A stretch of DNA of 64,000 nucleotides, from NCBI RefSeq assembly GCF_009738185.1, contig NZ_CP046509.1:2793501-2857500 (forward strand). Reading direction: 5' to 3'. The position numbers were made by a program, and so were the translations under genes. Source of the DNA: Erwinia sorbitola. GTDB taxonomy: Bacteria; Pseudomonadota; Gammaproteobacteria; Enterobacterales; Enterobacteriaceae. The notes beneath the pieces are model-generated. The model saw only the letters and a program-made list of their open reading frames with translations, was not told the origin of the DNA and made no database searches. This document shows, one piece after another, positions 35,197 through 43,933 of the stretch. The first letter of the stretch is position 1. Every line of letters begins with the position of its first letter.

Positions 35197-35898
35197 TTAC
35201 ATCGGTGATATGTTCAGGAAGAACCGTTGCAGCCAGCCCATGGTTTGCGCCTCATTGATATAGCCGTTACCGACGTATTCAATGCGGGCATCTGCCACCT
35301 GGGTGGAAACAACACTGTTGCTGGCGCTAATCGTGCGTGGGTTAACCACACCGGAGAAGCGGATAAACTCTGTTCCCTGATTAATCTCAATCTGTTTTTC
35401 ACCAACCACGTTCAGGTTGCCGTTCGGCAGCACCTGATTAACGGTAACGGTGATAGTTCCGGTAAAGGTGTTATTGGCAGTCGCGCCCCCTTTCCCGGCA
35501 AAATCGTTTTTACCGGCACCGTCCAGGGTAGTTTTATCACCACCCAGCAGACCGACCAGCGAGCGCGGCGTTGCGGTCAGGCCAAAGCTGGCGCTGCCGT
35601 CACGTCCGGCATTGGCAGAAGAACTCTTACTCGCGCTGACATTTTCTTGCAGCGTGATGGTTAACGTATCGCCAATATTACGTGGGCGACGATCTTCGAA
35701 CAGCGGCTGATAGCCGTAGTTCATCGGCATCACGCCCTGAAAAATAGAACCGTTTACCAACGCAGGCGAAGCAGGCAGCGGCTGGGCCGTTGTCGAACCT
35801 TCGACCAGAGGCTTACGGGGGACTAACGCACAACCGTTAAGCGTCAGCAGCAACGTGGCTACTAACAAACGTCCAGGCAATGAGATCTGCTGCGCCAT
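35197..35898 (-). CDS. flgH: Flagellar L-ring lipoprotein FlgH
   Basis: FlgH forms the outer-membrane L-ring. The signal peptide ends at the lipobox LNGC (Cys about 23), followed by ALVPRKPLVEGSTTAQP. Later segments LFEDRRPRNIGDTLTITLQENVSASKSS and the end GYINEAQTMGWLQRFFLNISPM are typical. ATG 35898 is chosen because AAGG lies 9 bp before it and the signal peptide then has normal length; the product is 233 residues. Confidence 0.95.
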   Translation of the reverse strand: MAQQISLPGRLLVATLLLTLNGCALVPRKPLVEGSTTAQPLPASPALVNGSIFQGVMPMNYGYQPLFEDRRPRNIGDTLTITLQENVSASKSSSANAGRDGSASFGLTATPRSLVGLLGGDKTTLDGAGKNDFAGKGGATANNTFTGTITVTVNQVLPNGNLNVVGEKQIEINQGTEFIRFSGVVNPRTISASNSVVSTQVADARIEYVGNGYINEAQTMGWLQRFFLNISPM

Positions 35899-35988
35899 GG
35901 ATATGAACCTTTCATTACGTGAATATTTTATTAACGGGCCGGGCGAACCCGGCACCTGTAACGGACAAGCTGTCTGCCCGTTTTACTC

Positions 35989-36771
35989 TTACAGCTGAGT
36001 CAGTTTCGCCAGCATCTGATCGGAGGTGCTGATCGCCTTACTGTTAATTTCGTAAGCGCGCTGAGTCTGGATCATGCTCACCAGCTCTTCCGCCACGTTA
36101 ACGTTCGACGTTTCTACATAGCCCTGATACAGCGTACCTGCACCGTTGTTGCCCGGGTTACTTTCCGTTGGCGCACCGGATGCCTGGGTTTCCTGGTAAA
36201 GGTTCTCGCCCATGCTTTCCAGACCGGCATCATTGATAAAGGTACTCAGCGTCAGCTGGCCTACCTGTACCGGATTGGTCTGGCCCTGCTGGGTGACGCT
36301 TACCACACCGTCACGGCTGATAGTCATACTCAGTGCGTTAGGTGGAATTGTGATTGCAGGCTGTACCGGGAAACCGCCGTTGGTGACCAGCTGGCCATTC
36401 TGGTCAGTCTGGAATGAACCATCGCGGGTATAAGCCGTGGTGCCGTCCGGCATCTGTACTGAGAAGAACCCCTGGCCGCTGATCGCCACATCTTTCGATG
36501 AGTCGGTCTGAGACAGGTTACCCTGGTTGTGCAGACGTTCAGTCGCCACCGGGCGCACACCGGTACCAATCTGCAATCCGGAAGGCAGCGTGGTCTGCTC
36601 AGATGACTGTGCTCCCGGCTGGCGCAGGGTCTGATACATCAGGTCTTCAAATACTGCGCGCTGACGTTTGAAACCATTGGTACTGACGTTTGCCAGGTTG
36701 TTGGCAATAACGTCCATATTGGTCTGCTGGGCGTCAAGGCCGGTTTTGGCAATCCAAAGAGAACGGATCAT
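35989..36771 (-). CDS. flgG: Flagellar distal rod protein FlgG
   Basis: FlgG builds the distal rod. At 260 residues it has the E. coli length. It starts MIRSLWIAKTGLDAQQTNMDVIANNLANVSTNGFKRQ in the rod/hook motif style and ends with NVNVAEELVSMIQTQRAYEINSKAISTSDQMLAKLTQL. It lies 15 bp after flgF. Confidence 0.97.
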   Translation of the reverse strand: MIRSLWIAKTGLDAQQTNMDVIANNLANVSTNGFKRQRAVFEDLMYQTLRQPGAQSSEQTTLPSGLQIGTGVRPVATERLHNQGNLSQTDSSKDVAISGQGFFSVQMPDGTTAYTRDGSFQTDQNGQLVTNGGFPVQPAITIPPNALSMTISRDGVVSVTQQGQTNPVQVGQLTLSTFINDAGLESMGENLYQETQASGAPTESNPGNNGAGTLYQGYVETSNVNVAEELVSMIQTQRAYEINSKAISTSDQMLAKLTQL

Positions 36772-36786
36772 GTGTTATTCCTCTAC

Positions 36787-37542
36787 TCAGCTCATGGAAA
36801 GAAGCTGGTTGGCTTTCTGTTCGTTTTCATCGACGCTGGAAATGACTTTCATCTGCATCTCGAAACGACGGGCGTTGGCGATCATATCCACCATGGTTTG
36901 CGTCGACTTCACGTTGCTGCCTTCCAGCACGCCCGGCATCACTTTCAGCGTCGGGTCGAGCGGTAAAGTGGCACCGCGTTGCGCCACGGCGCTGGCGGAA
37001 ACACGGAACATACCGTCGTCACCGCGCGTCAGCTCATTGCCCGTGGCTTTTACCAGTTTGAGCTTGCCGAGCTGTACCGTGGCATTCGGAGCATCACCCG
37101 GGTTCAGCGCAGTAATCGAACCGTCAGCCGCGATGGTGAGTTCAGCGCCCTGCGGAACCGCAATCGGCCCGCCGTCGCCCATCACCACTTTGCCCTGTAC
37201 GGTAAGCTGCCCGGCGGGGCTGACTTCCATATTCCCGTTGCGGGTGTAGGCTTCGGTGCCGTCGGCAGTCTGCACTGCCAGCCAGCCGTCACCCTGCATC
37301 GCCACGTCCAGAGAGCGCTCGGTATAGTCCAGCGCCCCCTGAGTCATATCTGCTCCCGGCGTAGATGCCGTGACCAACGTACGGGTAGGCAGTGATAAAC
37401 CTTCCACCGGTACCGCGCGCGCGGCATTAAGCTGCGCACGGAAGCCAGGGGTTGCGGCATTGGCCAGGTTGCTGGCCGTCACTGCCTGCTGATCGAGGGT
37501 CTGACTGGCAGCCCCCATTGCGGTATATATTGCGTGATCCAT
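36787..37542 (-). CDS. flgF: Flagellar proximal rod protein FlgF
   Basis: FlgF is a proximal rod subunit of 251 residues. The N terminus DHAIYTAMGAASQTLDQQAVTASNLANAATPGFRAQ and the C terminus NVKSTQTMVDMIANARRFEMQMKVISSVDENEQKANQLL flank a central domain, as in the rod family. It lies 21 bp after flgE. Confidence 0.96.
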   Translation of the reverse strand: MDHAIYTAMGAASQTLDQQAVTASNLANAATPGFRAQLNAARAVPVEGLSLPTRTLVTASTPGADMTQGALDYTERSLDVAMQGDGWLAVQTADGTEAYTRNGNMEVSPAGQLTVQGKVVMGDGGPIAVPQGAELTIAADGSITALNPGDAPNATVQLGKLKLVKATGNELTRGDDGMFRVSASAVAQRGATLPLDPTLKVMPGVLEGSNVKSTQTMVDMIANARRFEMQMKVISSVDENEQKANQLLSMS

Positions 37543-37563
37543 TGAACGCCCCTGTTAACCGAA

Positions 37564-38772
37564 TTAACGCAGGTTGACCAGCGTGTTAAGAATCTGGTCC
37601 TGAGTTTTAATCGTCTGCGCATTCGACTGATAGTTACGCTGCGCCACGATCATATTCACCAGCTCTTTACTCAGGTCAACGTTGGAAGACTCCAGCGCAC
37701 CAGCGGTCAGCGTACCGAGGTTACCGGTACCGGCCACGCCGGTCAGAGCCTGACCTGATGATGCAGTTGCAGACCAGACGTTATCGCCCTCAGACTTCAG
37801 GCCTTCAGGGTTAGCAAAGTTAGCCAGTACGATCTGGCCCAGCACCTGAGTCTGTTCATTGGAGTAGGTTCCCACCAGAGTACCGTCGTCATTGATCTGG
37901 TAGCTGGTCAGATCGCCAGGCTTGTAACCGTCCTGAACCGGGTTACCGAAGGTGCTGGTGCCGGTGTTCTGTTGCAGGCTGCCGGTGATATCCACAGTCA
38001 TACCGGTTTTAGCCAGCGCACCGTTGAGTGCCCCCATATCAAAGCTGATTTTGGCGTTAGCCGGTGTCAGCAATGTCCCCGTCGGGCTGAATTCCATAGC
38101 GGTTGCTGTACCCGTGGTGCCGGTAGTGGCATCAACCGGAGTTGCCGTCCACTTGTTATCAGCCGTCTTGTTGAAGTACAGATTGACGATGTGCGCGTTG
38201 CCCAGCGCATCGTAAGTAGTCATCGCTGACTTGGCGTTGTAGGTCGTCGGGTCGGTGATATCTAAATCCGCGAGAGGTTTAACGCTGTCCGTGGAGTTCA
38301 GGTTGGTTGTCATGGAGACCGCAGTGGTGGCCTTGGCTGACATGGACGTCGTTGGTACGCTCAATGCTACCGGGTTAGCACCGGTCTGCACGGTTGGCGG
38401 TGTGCCCGTTGCCGGATAGCCGGTCAGCTGCAAGCCCTGCATATTGACGATGTTACGATTGGCATCCAGCGTGAACTGGCCGTTACGGCTGTAGTACACC
38501 GCGCCGCTGGCATCGCTCAAACGGAAAAAGCCCTGCTGGCTGATCGCCACATCAAGGCCGCGGCTGGTGGTGGTGGTGGTACCGTCGTTAAAGTCCTGTA
38601 CCACGGCCGCAACCTTAGTACCCATACCCACTTTAGAACCGGCAAACATATCAGCAAACGCCACGGTGCTGGATTTAAAGCCCGCTGTTGCGGAGTTGGA
38701 AATGTTGTTACCAATAACGTCGAGGTTGCTGGATGCTGCGTTTAAGCCGCTGACCGCTTGTGAAAAGCCCAT
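37564..38772 (-). CDS. flgE: Flagellar hook protein FlgE
   Basis: FlgE polymerises into the hook. The 402-residue protein has the N-terminal motif SQAVSGLNAASSNLDVIGNNISNSATAGFKSS and the C-terminal SSNVDLSKELVNMIVAQRNYQSNAQTIKTQDQILNTLVNLR. The central region (about 150-300) is Thr/Ala-rich, as expected for the surface-exposed domains. It lies 30 bp after flgD. Confidence 0.97.
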   Translation of the reverse strand: MGFSQAVSGLNAASSNLDVIGNNISNSATAGFKSSTVAFADMFAGSKVGMGTKVAAVVQDFNDGTTTTTSRGLDVAISQQGFFRLSDASGAVYYSRNGQFTLDANRNIVNMQGLQLTGYPATGTPPTVQTGANPVALSVPTTSMSAKATTAVSMTTNLNSTDSVKPLADLDITDPTTYNAKSAMTTYDALGNAHIVNLYFNKTADNKWTATPVDATTGTTGTATAMEFSPTGTLLTPANAKISFDMGALNGALAKTGMTVDITGSLQQNTGTSTFGNPVQDGYKPGDLTSYQINDDGTLVGTYSNEQTQVLGQIVLANFANPEGLKSEGDNVWSATASSGQALTGVAGTGNLGTLTAGALESSNVDLSKELVNMIVAQRNYQSNAQTIKTQDQILNTLVNLR

Positions 38773-38802
38773 GTTGTCACTCCTGAAGCATAAATTAGTG
38801 GA

Positions 38803-39474
38803 TTAAATAATCTGACGTACGTTATCCAGGGTGGTAGTACCCATGGTGCCAAGGTCAAGTACAGCCCCTTTCGCGTTGCTGCTGACGCCGCTCACGTAGG
38901 CATAATTCAGCGGCTGCGCAACCAGCTGGCCGGTGGCATTGCTGGCGCTAATTGAAACTGTGTATTTACCATCGGCGGCAGTGGTGCCATCGGCGGCTTT
39001 ACCATCCCACTGGAAGGTATGCACACCGGCGCTCTGCGCACCGAGGTCAATGGTCTGAATAACCGCACCGCTGGCATCTTTAATCGTGGCGGTGGTACTG
39101 GTAGAAGCCTGCCCCAGCTCAACGCCAAATGGCGTTGTGGTGCTGGTTCCCACCAGAATTTGCGAGCCATCGACCATCACGCCGTGACCGATAAGGGTCG
39201 ACGCCTGTAAAGACTGGCCGGAGGTAATCTGTCCGGAAATCGATCCCAGAGTGGTGTTCAGCTTCTCAATACCGCTCAGGGTATTGATCTGCGCCAGCTG
39301 TGAAGTCAGCTGGCTGTTATCCATCGGATTGGTCGGATCCTGATTCTGCAACTGGGTCACCAGCAGCGTCAGGAAGTTACTCTGTAAATCCGCCGCTGAC
39401 GTGTCAGAAGAGGAGGAAGACGATTGCAGCGTTGTGGTGGCCTGCTTTTCATTTACACCAACAGCAATACTCAT
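38803..39474 (-). CDS. flgD: Flagellar hook-assembly scaffold FlgD
   Basis: FlgD is the cap on which hook subunits assemble and is not kept in the finished flagellum. The N-terminal part has a serine-rich run (about 16-26) and the conserved FLTLLVTQLQNQDPTNPMDNSQLTSQLAQIN; the C-terminal part has a FlgD Ig-like fold (VHTFQWDGKAADGTTAADGKYT). The product is 223 residues and lies 11 bp after flgC. Confidence 0.96.
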   Translation of the reverse strand: MSIAVGVNEKQATTTLQSSSSSSDTSAADLQSNFLTLLVTQLQNQDPTNPMDNSQLTSQLAQINTLSGIEKLNTTLGSISGQITSGQSLQASTLIGHGVMVDGSQILVGTSTTTPFGVELGQASTSTTATIKDASGAVIQTIDLGAQSAGVHTFQWDGKAADGTTAADGKYTVSISASNATGQLVAQPLNYAYVSGVSSNAKGAVLDLGTMGTTTLDNVRQII

Positions 39475-39485
39475 CGGGAAGCTCC

Positions 39486-39890
39486 TTATTGACCCATGGT
39501 TAAGGTTTTCAACATCATCTGTTTAACGGTGTTTAAAACCTCAACGTTGGCCTGATAACTGCGCGAGGCTGACATGGTGTTCACCGTTTCTCCTACTACA
39601 TCCACGTTGGGCATTTTTACGTAACCTTTGGCATCTGCCATCGGATTGCCCGGCTCATAGACCAGACGCGCAGGAGCCGGATCGTCGATAACCTGTGCCA
39701 CTTTCACACCGCCCGTAGGCGATCCCGGAGCTGCATCCGTTTGAAACACCACCTGCTTCGCCACATAGGGCTGACCATCCGGCCCGGTAACACTGTCGGC
39801 GTTGGCCAGGTTACTGGCGCTGACGTTAAGACGCTGTGACTGTGCAGCCATTGCCGAACCGGCAATATTAAAAATATTCAAAAGTGCCAT
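39486..39890 (-). CDS. flgC: Flagellar proximal rod protein FlgC
   Basis: FlgC is a proximal rod subunit of 134 residues with the start LLNIFNIAGSAMAAQSQRLNVSASNLANADS and the middle segment GYVKMPNVDVVGETVNTMSASRSYQANVEVLN. It begins 3 bp after flgB. Confidence 0.97.
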   Translation of the reverse strand: MALLNIFNIAGSAMAAQSQRLNVSASNLANADSVTGPDGQPYVAKQVVFQTDAAPGSPTGGVKVAQVIDDPAPARLVYEPGNPMADAKGYVKMPNVDVVGETVNTMSASRSYQANVEVLNTVKQMMLKTLTMGQ

Positions 39891-39893
39891 AAC

Positions 39894-40307
39894 TTATTGC
39901 CCCTGTAGCACAGACATCATGCCTTTAATCTGACTGCTGATAGCCATCAAATCCGTCTGATATTTCAGACTGTTATCGGCAAACTCTGTACGTTCGCGAT
40001 CCATATCCACCGTGTTTCCGTCCAGCGCTGGCTGGTCAGGAACGCGGTACATCAGATCCATCGAAGGAGGTTGAAGATTTTCCGCAGGAATATGGCGTGC
40101 CGACGTCACCGCCAGCGACAGTCCGGAACCCTGCGCCCGCCCCTGTTCAAGCACCTTATTCATCTGGCTGGCGAAATCGATATCGCGTGCCTGATAACCC
40201 GGCGTGTCAGCGTTGGCGATATTGGATGCCAGGATCTCCTGTCGCTGTGCACGCAGGTTCAGGGCTTCGGTATTAAACCGTAGTGCTGCGTCCAGTTTGT
40301 CGAGCAT
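39894..40307 (-). CDS. flgB: Flagellar proximal rod protein FlgB
   Basis: FlgB is the first gene of the flgBCDEFGHIJ operon and a proximal rod subunit (137 residues). It has the rod motif LRAQRQEILASNIANADTPGYQARDIDF and the end LKYQTDLMAISSQIKGMMSVLQGQ. GGAGG lies close before the ATG. The divergent flgA promoter region contains an FlhDC-type box. Confidence 0.96.
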   Translation of the reverse strand: MLDKLDAALRFNTEALNLRAQRQEILASNIANADTPGYQARDIDFASQMNKVLEQGRAQGSGLSLAVTSARHIPAENLQPPSMDLMYRVPDQPALDGNTVDMDRERTEFADNSLKYQTDLMAISSQIKGMMSVLQGQ

Positions 40308-40372
40308 GCTTCCTCCGCAAGTGAGAATTTAGAGCTGACAGCATAAGCTCGGGGGGGAAAGGCCTATCGTTT

Positions 40373-40399
40373 GAATAGCGCTAAAAAGCGTCGCTAATT
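40373..40399. promoter_or_regulatory. FlhD4C2-type box in the flgB-flgA divergent promoter
   Basis: GAATAGCG, 11 bp, CGCTAATT forms the inverted repeat expected for FlhDC (AATAGCG and its complement). Its place between divergent flgB and flgA matches the class 2 promoter pair of E. coli and Salmonella. Confidence 0.7.
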
Positions 40400-40405
40400 T
40401 GCGCC

Positions 40406-40432
40406 TTGACAAAATACGTTTACGGGTAGAAT
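40406..40432 (+). promoter_or_regulatory. Putative flgA promoter
   Basis: TTGACA and TAGAAT are separated by 15 bp, shorter than ideal. Transcription would begin near 40438-40440, so the ATG at 40440 would be leaderless. This supports the ATG at 40464 as the flgA start. Confidence 0.5.
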
Positions 40433-40463
40433 CGGTGTCATGATGAAATTGAGGGGATCTCAG

Positions 40464-41132
40464 ATGCGAGGATACACAGGACTACTGGCGGCTTTACTGG
40501 CACTGATAAGCGTCTCAGCCAGCGCCGTCGACCTGAACGCACAGCTCAATGAGTTTTTTAAGAATCGCTATGGGCAAAGCGGACAGTCTGCCGATAACCT
40601 CACTGTGGTGGTGAAGACTCCGCAAAACATGTGGCCTGCCTGCGAGCAGCCGCAGTTCTCACTGCCAGGCAACAGCCGCATGTGGGGCAATATCAGCGTC
40701 GCCGCCAATTGCGATCAGAACCGACGTTATATTCAGGTGCAGGTGCAGGTTACCGGCCAGTATCTGGTAGCAACCCGCCAGGTAGTACGCGGCGCAGCCA
40801 TTGCCGCCACCGATATGCGTATGGAGCAGGGCCGACTGGATACCCTGCCCGCACGAACGTTGATGAATGTCGATGAAGCGGTGGGTGCCATCGCCCTGCG
40901 CGATATCAATCCTGGTCAGCCAGTGACCATGACAATGATGCGCCAGCCGTGGCAGGTAAAAGCCGGTCAGATGGTCACCGTTACCGCCAGCGGCAACGGA
41001 TTTAATATCAGCAGCGAAGGTAAGGCGATGAACAATGCCACCGCCGCGCAAACCGTAAGAGTACGTATGAGTTCAGGACAGATCGTGATGGGTAAAGTCG
41101 ACGCTAATGGGAATATTCTGATATCGCTATAA
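40464..41132 (+). CDS. flgA: Flagellar P-ring assembly chaperone FlgA
   Basis: FlgA is a periplasmic chaperone needed for P-ring assembly. The 222-residue product has a signal peptide ending near residue 22 (SVSASA), a central domain and a C-terminal SAF domain (KAGQMVTVTASGNGFNISSEGKAMNNA...VRVRMSSGQIVMGKVDANGNILISL). ATG 40464 is chosen because GAGGGG lies 7 bp upstream; an ATG at 40440 would add eight residues but lies at the expected transcript end. It is transcribed away from flgB. Confidence 0.93.
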   Translation: MRGYTGLLAALLALISVSASAVDLNAQLNEFFKNRYGQSGQSADNLTVVVKTPQNMWPACEQPQFSLPGNSRMWGNISVAANCDQNRRYIQVQVQVTGQYLVATRQVVRGAAIAATDMRMEQGRLDTLPARTLMNVDEAVGAIALRDINPGQPVTMTMMRQPWQVKAGQMVTVTASGNGFNISSEGKAMNNATAAQTVRVRMSSGQIVMGKVDANGNILISL

Positions 41133-41137
41133 ACCAC

Positions 41138-41164
41138 TAAAGTAGGCCTCAGTTCTGCCGATAG
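41138..41164 (+). promoter_or_regulatory. Sigma-28 (FliA) promoter of flgMN
   Basis: TAAAGTAG, 11 bp, GCCGATAG matches the FliA consensus at 13 of 16 positions. It would give flgM a 5' leader of about 125 nt and the autoregulated class 3 expression known for flgMN. Confidence 0.85.
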
Positions 41165-41184
41165 TGTTAATAAGAGCTATTGCA

Positions 41185-41238
41185 TCATAGGCAAAATTAT
41201 TCGAGTTGCAGCAAATGCCGTTGCAATTTCACCTATGA
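41185..41238. repeat. Imperfect inverted repeat in the flgM leader
   Basis: TCATAGGCAAAATT pairs with AATTTCACCTATGA with two mismatches, enclosing a 26-nt segment that contains TTCGAGTTGCAG, as in an ERIC end. It may be a shortened ERIC-like element and would form a hairpin in the flgM mRNA. Confidence 0.6.
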
Positions 41239-41296
41239 AGCAGATTAGAATATTGAACATCAGGCCAGGGTGCCTGAGTTAACAGGAGCGCGATAA

Positions 41297-41599
41297 ATGA
41301 GCATCGACAGAACCCAGCCACTGAAACCGGCCAGTACCGTTCAGCAACGTGACGCTAATGAAGTTGCCCAGCCAAAAGTGCGTGCAGCAGAAAGCAAAAC
41401 CTCTGCAACCGCTACCGGTACTCAGGTGGTACTCAGTGGCGCACAGTCACAACTGAGCAAAGCCAGCTCCCAGGACATTAATACTGCCCGCGTGGAAGAG
41501 CTGAAGAACGCAATTCGCAACGGCGAACTGAAAATGGACACCGGCAAAATTGCCGACGCACTGATTCAGGAAGCCAAAGACTCACTGCAAGGTAATTAA
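41297..41599 (+). CDS. flgM: Anti-sigma-28 factor FlgM
   Basis: FlgM binds FliA until it is exported through the finished hook. The 100-residue protein is disordered at its N terminus and has the conserved C-terminal FliA-binding segments (RVEELKNAIRNGELKMDTGKIADALIQEA). It starts MSIDRTQPLKPAS and is followed 3 bp later by flgN. Confidence 0.96.
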   Translation: MSIDRTQPLKPASTVQQRDANEVAQPKVRAAESKTSATATGTQVVLSGAQSQLSKASSQDINTARVEELKNAIRNGELKMDTGKIADALIQEAKDSLQGN

Positions 41600-41602
41600 C
41601 CT

Positions 41603-42034
41603 ATGGATAAGCTGCAAAACGCACTTGATAAAATGCTTGAAGTTCTTTCGTCGCTGGCCGATGTCATGAATGCAGAGCAACAACAGCTCTCGGCAGGTCA
41701 GGTAAACAGCAGCTTATTACAGCGAATTACCGAGGATAAAAGCTCTTTACTGGCTACCCTCAACTTCCTGGAAGAGATGCGCCGTGACGCAGAGAAAGCC
41801 AGCGGAACTCATGTGCCTTACAGCCAGCATCCGCCACTGGCGCGCCGCTGGTCGGCTATTCAGGAACAGACGGTAAAACTGCGTGATACCAATTTACATA
41901 ACGGTATGCTGCTCAACCATCAAATCAGTCATAACGAGCATGCGCTGCAAGTACTGAAGCCGTATCAGTCACAAAAGTTTTATGGCCCAGACGGGCAGGC
42001 AATTAATAGCGCCCCGGTTAGCCGCAAAGCCTGA
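41603..42034 (+). CDS. flgN: Flagellar export chaperone FlgN
   Basis: FlgN binds FlgK and FlgL and guides them to the export gate. The 143-residue protein is mainly helical (DKLQNALDKMLEVLSSLADVMNAEQQQL at the start). The C-terminal third with ALQVLKPYQSQKFYGPDGQ resembles E. coli. It is co-transcribed with flgM. An ERIC element begins right after its stop codon. Confidence 0.95.
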   Translation: MDKLQNALDKMLEVLSSLADVMNAEQQQLSAGQVNSSLLQRITEDKSSLLATLNFLEEMRRDAEKASGTHVPYSQHPPLARRWSAIQEQTVKLRDTNLHNGMLLNHQISHNEHALQVLKPYQSQKFYGPDGQAINSAPVSRKA

Positions 42035-42156
42035 CCCCCGTCATATTTCAAGCTGCCTGCGCGTTGGCCGCACTCGTTCACCCGAATCACTTACGTCAGT
42101 AAGCTCATCGGGATTCGCTCGATTGCCGCCTTCATCCAGCTCGAATTATTTAGGGG
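42035..42156. repeat. ERIC element downstream of flgN
   Basis: On the minus strand it contains AATTCGAGCTGGATGAAGGC, GGCAATCGAGCGAATCCCGA, CTTACTGACGTAAGTGATTC and CGCAGGCAGCTTGAAATATG, a full-length ERIC copy of about 122 bp. It starts one base after the flgN stop codon and runs to the terminator before murJ. Confidence 0.85.
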
Positions 42157-42175
42157 TTCGATTTTGATTTACTTT

Positions 42176-42207
42176 ACCCCGCTGCGCGTTTGCGCCGCGG
42201 GGTTTTT
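42176..42207 (+). terminator. Terminator between flgN and murJ
   Basis: ACCCCG-ct-GCGC, a short loop, GCGC-cg-CGGGGT is followed by TTTTT on the plus strand. It would end flgMN and sits 5 bp from the murJ stop. Confidence 0.75.
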
Positions 42208-42211
42208 CAGC

Positions 42212-43750
42212 TTATACCGCCGTGCGGCGTGAGAAGTGAGCCGGACGGAAACCAAGCAGCCCAAGCACCACAAAATAAACCCCGCCGCCGATGGCGCAAA
42301 CCGCAGCCAGACGCAGCAGGCGTGACAGCATATTGCCGCTGGCCCAGTCAGGCATCACATGCATCATGCCCAGCAGCGCTGCCGCCATCACCACGACTGC
42401 AATAAACAGGCGTACCAGGAAACTCAGCCAGCCCGGCTGCGGCTGGAAAATATCCTGCTTGCGTAACTGCCAGTAGAGCAGTGCTGCGTTAAGACAGGCC
42501 GCCAGACCAATCGACAGCGACAGCCCGGCATGTTTCAGTGGGCCAATAAACGCCAGGTTCATCACCTGGGTAGCCAGCAGGGTAAACAGCGCAATCTTCA
42601 CCGGTGTTTTAATGTTCTGCCGCGAGTAAAAGCCCGGTGCCAGCACCTTCACCACAATCAGCCCCATCAGCCCGACCGAATACGCCACCAGCGCCCGCTG
42701 GGTCATTGCCGCATCAAACGCACTGAATTTGCCGTACTGGAACAGCGACACCGTCAGCGGTTTAGCCAGAATACCCAGCGCCACCGCACTTGGCAGCGCC
42801 AGCAGGAAGCAGAGACGCAGCCCCCAGTCCATCAGGCGCGAATACTCATCCTGATTACCACTGGCAAAGCTTTTCGCCAGCGACGGCAGCAGAATAGTAC
42901 CCAGCGCAACGCCCAGCACGCCGGACGGAAACTCCATCAGGCGGTCGGCGTAATACATCCAGGAAACCGAACCTGAAACGAGGAAAGAGGCAAAAATGGT
43001 ATTGATGATCAGCGAAATCTGGCTCACCGAAACGCCAAGGATCGCCGGCCCCATCTGGCGCATCACCCGCCAGACACCCGCATCCTTCAGATTGAGGCGC
43101 GGCAGAACCAGCATCCCAATCTTCTTCAGATGCGGCAGCTGATAACCCAGCTGTAACACGCCCCCTGCCACTACCGCCCACGCCAGCGCCATCACCGGCG
43201 GATGGAAATGCGGCGCAGCAAACAGGGCAAAACCGATCATACTGACGTTAAGCAGCGTTGGCGCAAAGGCCGGAACGGAGAAACGGTTCCAGGTGTTAAG
43301 AATTGCCCCCGCCAGCGATGCCAGCGAAATCAACAAAATATAGGGAAAGGTGACGCGCAGCAGTGACGAAGTGAGCGCAAATTTGTCTGGCGTATCGGCA
43401 AAACCAGGAGCAGTGATCAGGATCACCCAGGGAGCAGCGAACATCCCCAGCACGGTGATAATGGCCAGTGCCAGCGTCAACAGTCCGGAAACATAGGCAA
43501 CAAAAACCTTGGTGGCCTCTTCGCCCTGCTTGCTTTTATACTCAGCGAGGATCGGCACAAAGGCCTGGGAAAATGCGCCTTCGGCAAAAATACGGCGCAG
43601 CAGATTAGGCAGTTTAAAGGCAATAAAGAAGGCATCAGTTGCCATCCCCGCGCCAAATACGCGTGCCACAATGGCATCACGAACAAAACCCAGCACGCGT
43701 GAAAACAGGGTCATGGAGCTGACCGCTGCCAGTGATTTCAACAGGTTCAT
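42212..43750 (-). CDS. murJ: Lipid II flippase MurJ
   Basis: MurJ (MviN) moves lipid II across the inner membrane. The 512-residue MOP-family protein has about 14 hydrophobic segments and the conserved start LLKSLAAVSSMTLFSRVLGFVRDAIVARVFGAG, with charged residues in the first helices (Arg18, Arg24 region), FKLPNLLRRIFAEGAFSQAFVP, and the loop SWMYYADRLMEFPSGVLGVALGTILLP. It matches E. coli in length (511) and context. Confidence 0.97.
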   Translation of the reverse strand: MNLLKSLAAVSSMTLFSRVLGFVRDAIVARVFGAGMATDAFFIAFKLPNLLRRIFAEGAFSQAFVPILAEYKSKQGEEATKVFVAYVSGLLTLALAIITVLGMFAAPWVILITAPGFADTPDKFALTSSLLRVTFPYILLISLASLAGAILNTWNRFSVPAFAPTLLNVSMIGFALFAAPHFHPPVMALAWAVVAGGVLQLGYQLPHLKKIGMLVLPRLNLKDAGVWRVMRQMGPAILGVSVSQISLIINTIFASFLVSGSVSWMYYADRLMEFPSGVLGVALGTILLPSLAKSFASGNQDEYSRLMDWGLRLCFLLALPSAVALGILAKPLTVSLFQYGKFSAFDAAMTQRALVAYSVGLMGLIVVKVLAPGFYSRQNIKTPVKIALFTLLATQVMNLAFIGPLKHAGLSLSIGLAACLNAALLYWQLRKQDIFQPQPGWLSFLVRLFIAVVVMAAALLGMMHVMPDWASGNMLSRLLRLAAVCAIGGGVYFVVLGLLGFRPAHFSRRTAV

Positions 43751-43888
43751 GTATATCCTGATTCTGATATCCGGGAAGACCGGCTTGCTACAGTATCGGC
43801 CCGGTGAGATCCGGCCCGTTTAAGGTGCGGATAGTCTACTGAAGTGAAAGGAAATAACCACTGCGGATTGTTACACCGTTTATCTGGT

Positions 43889-43923
43889 TCACCGGGGAGA
43901 GATAGAATGATCCCCCGGTGAAC
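43889..43923. terminator. Hairpin downstream of mviM
   Basis: TTCACCGGGG, a 15-nt loop and CCCCGGTGAA make a strong stem just after the mviM stop on the minus strand. No clear U-tract follows, so it may stabilise the mRNA end rather than terminate. Confidence 0.5.
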
Positions 43924-43933
43924 CCGCGCTGCT

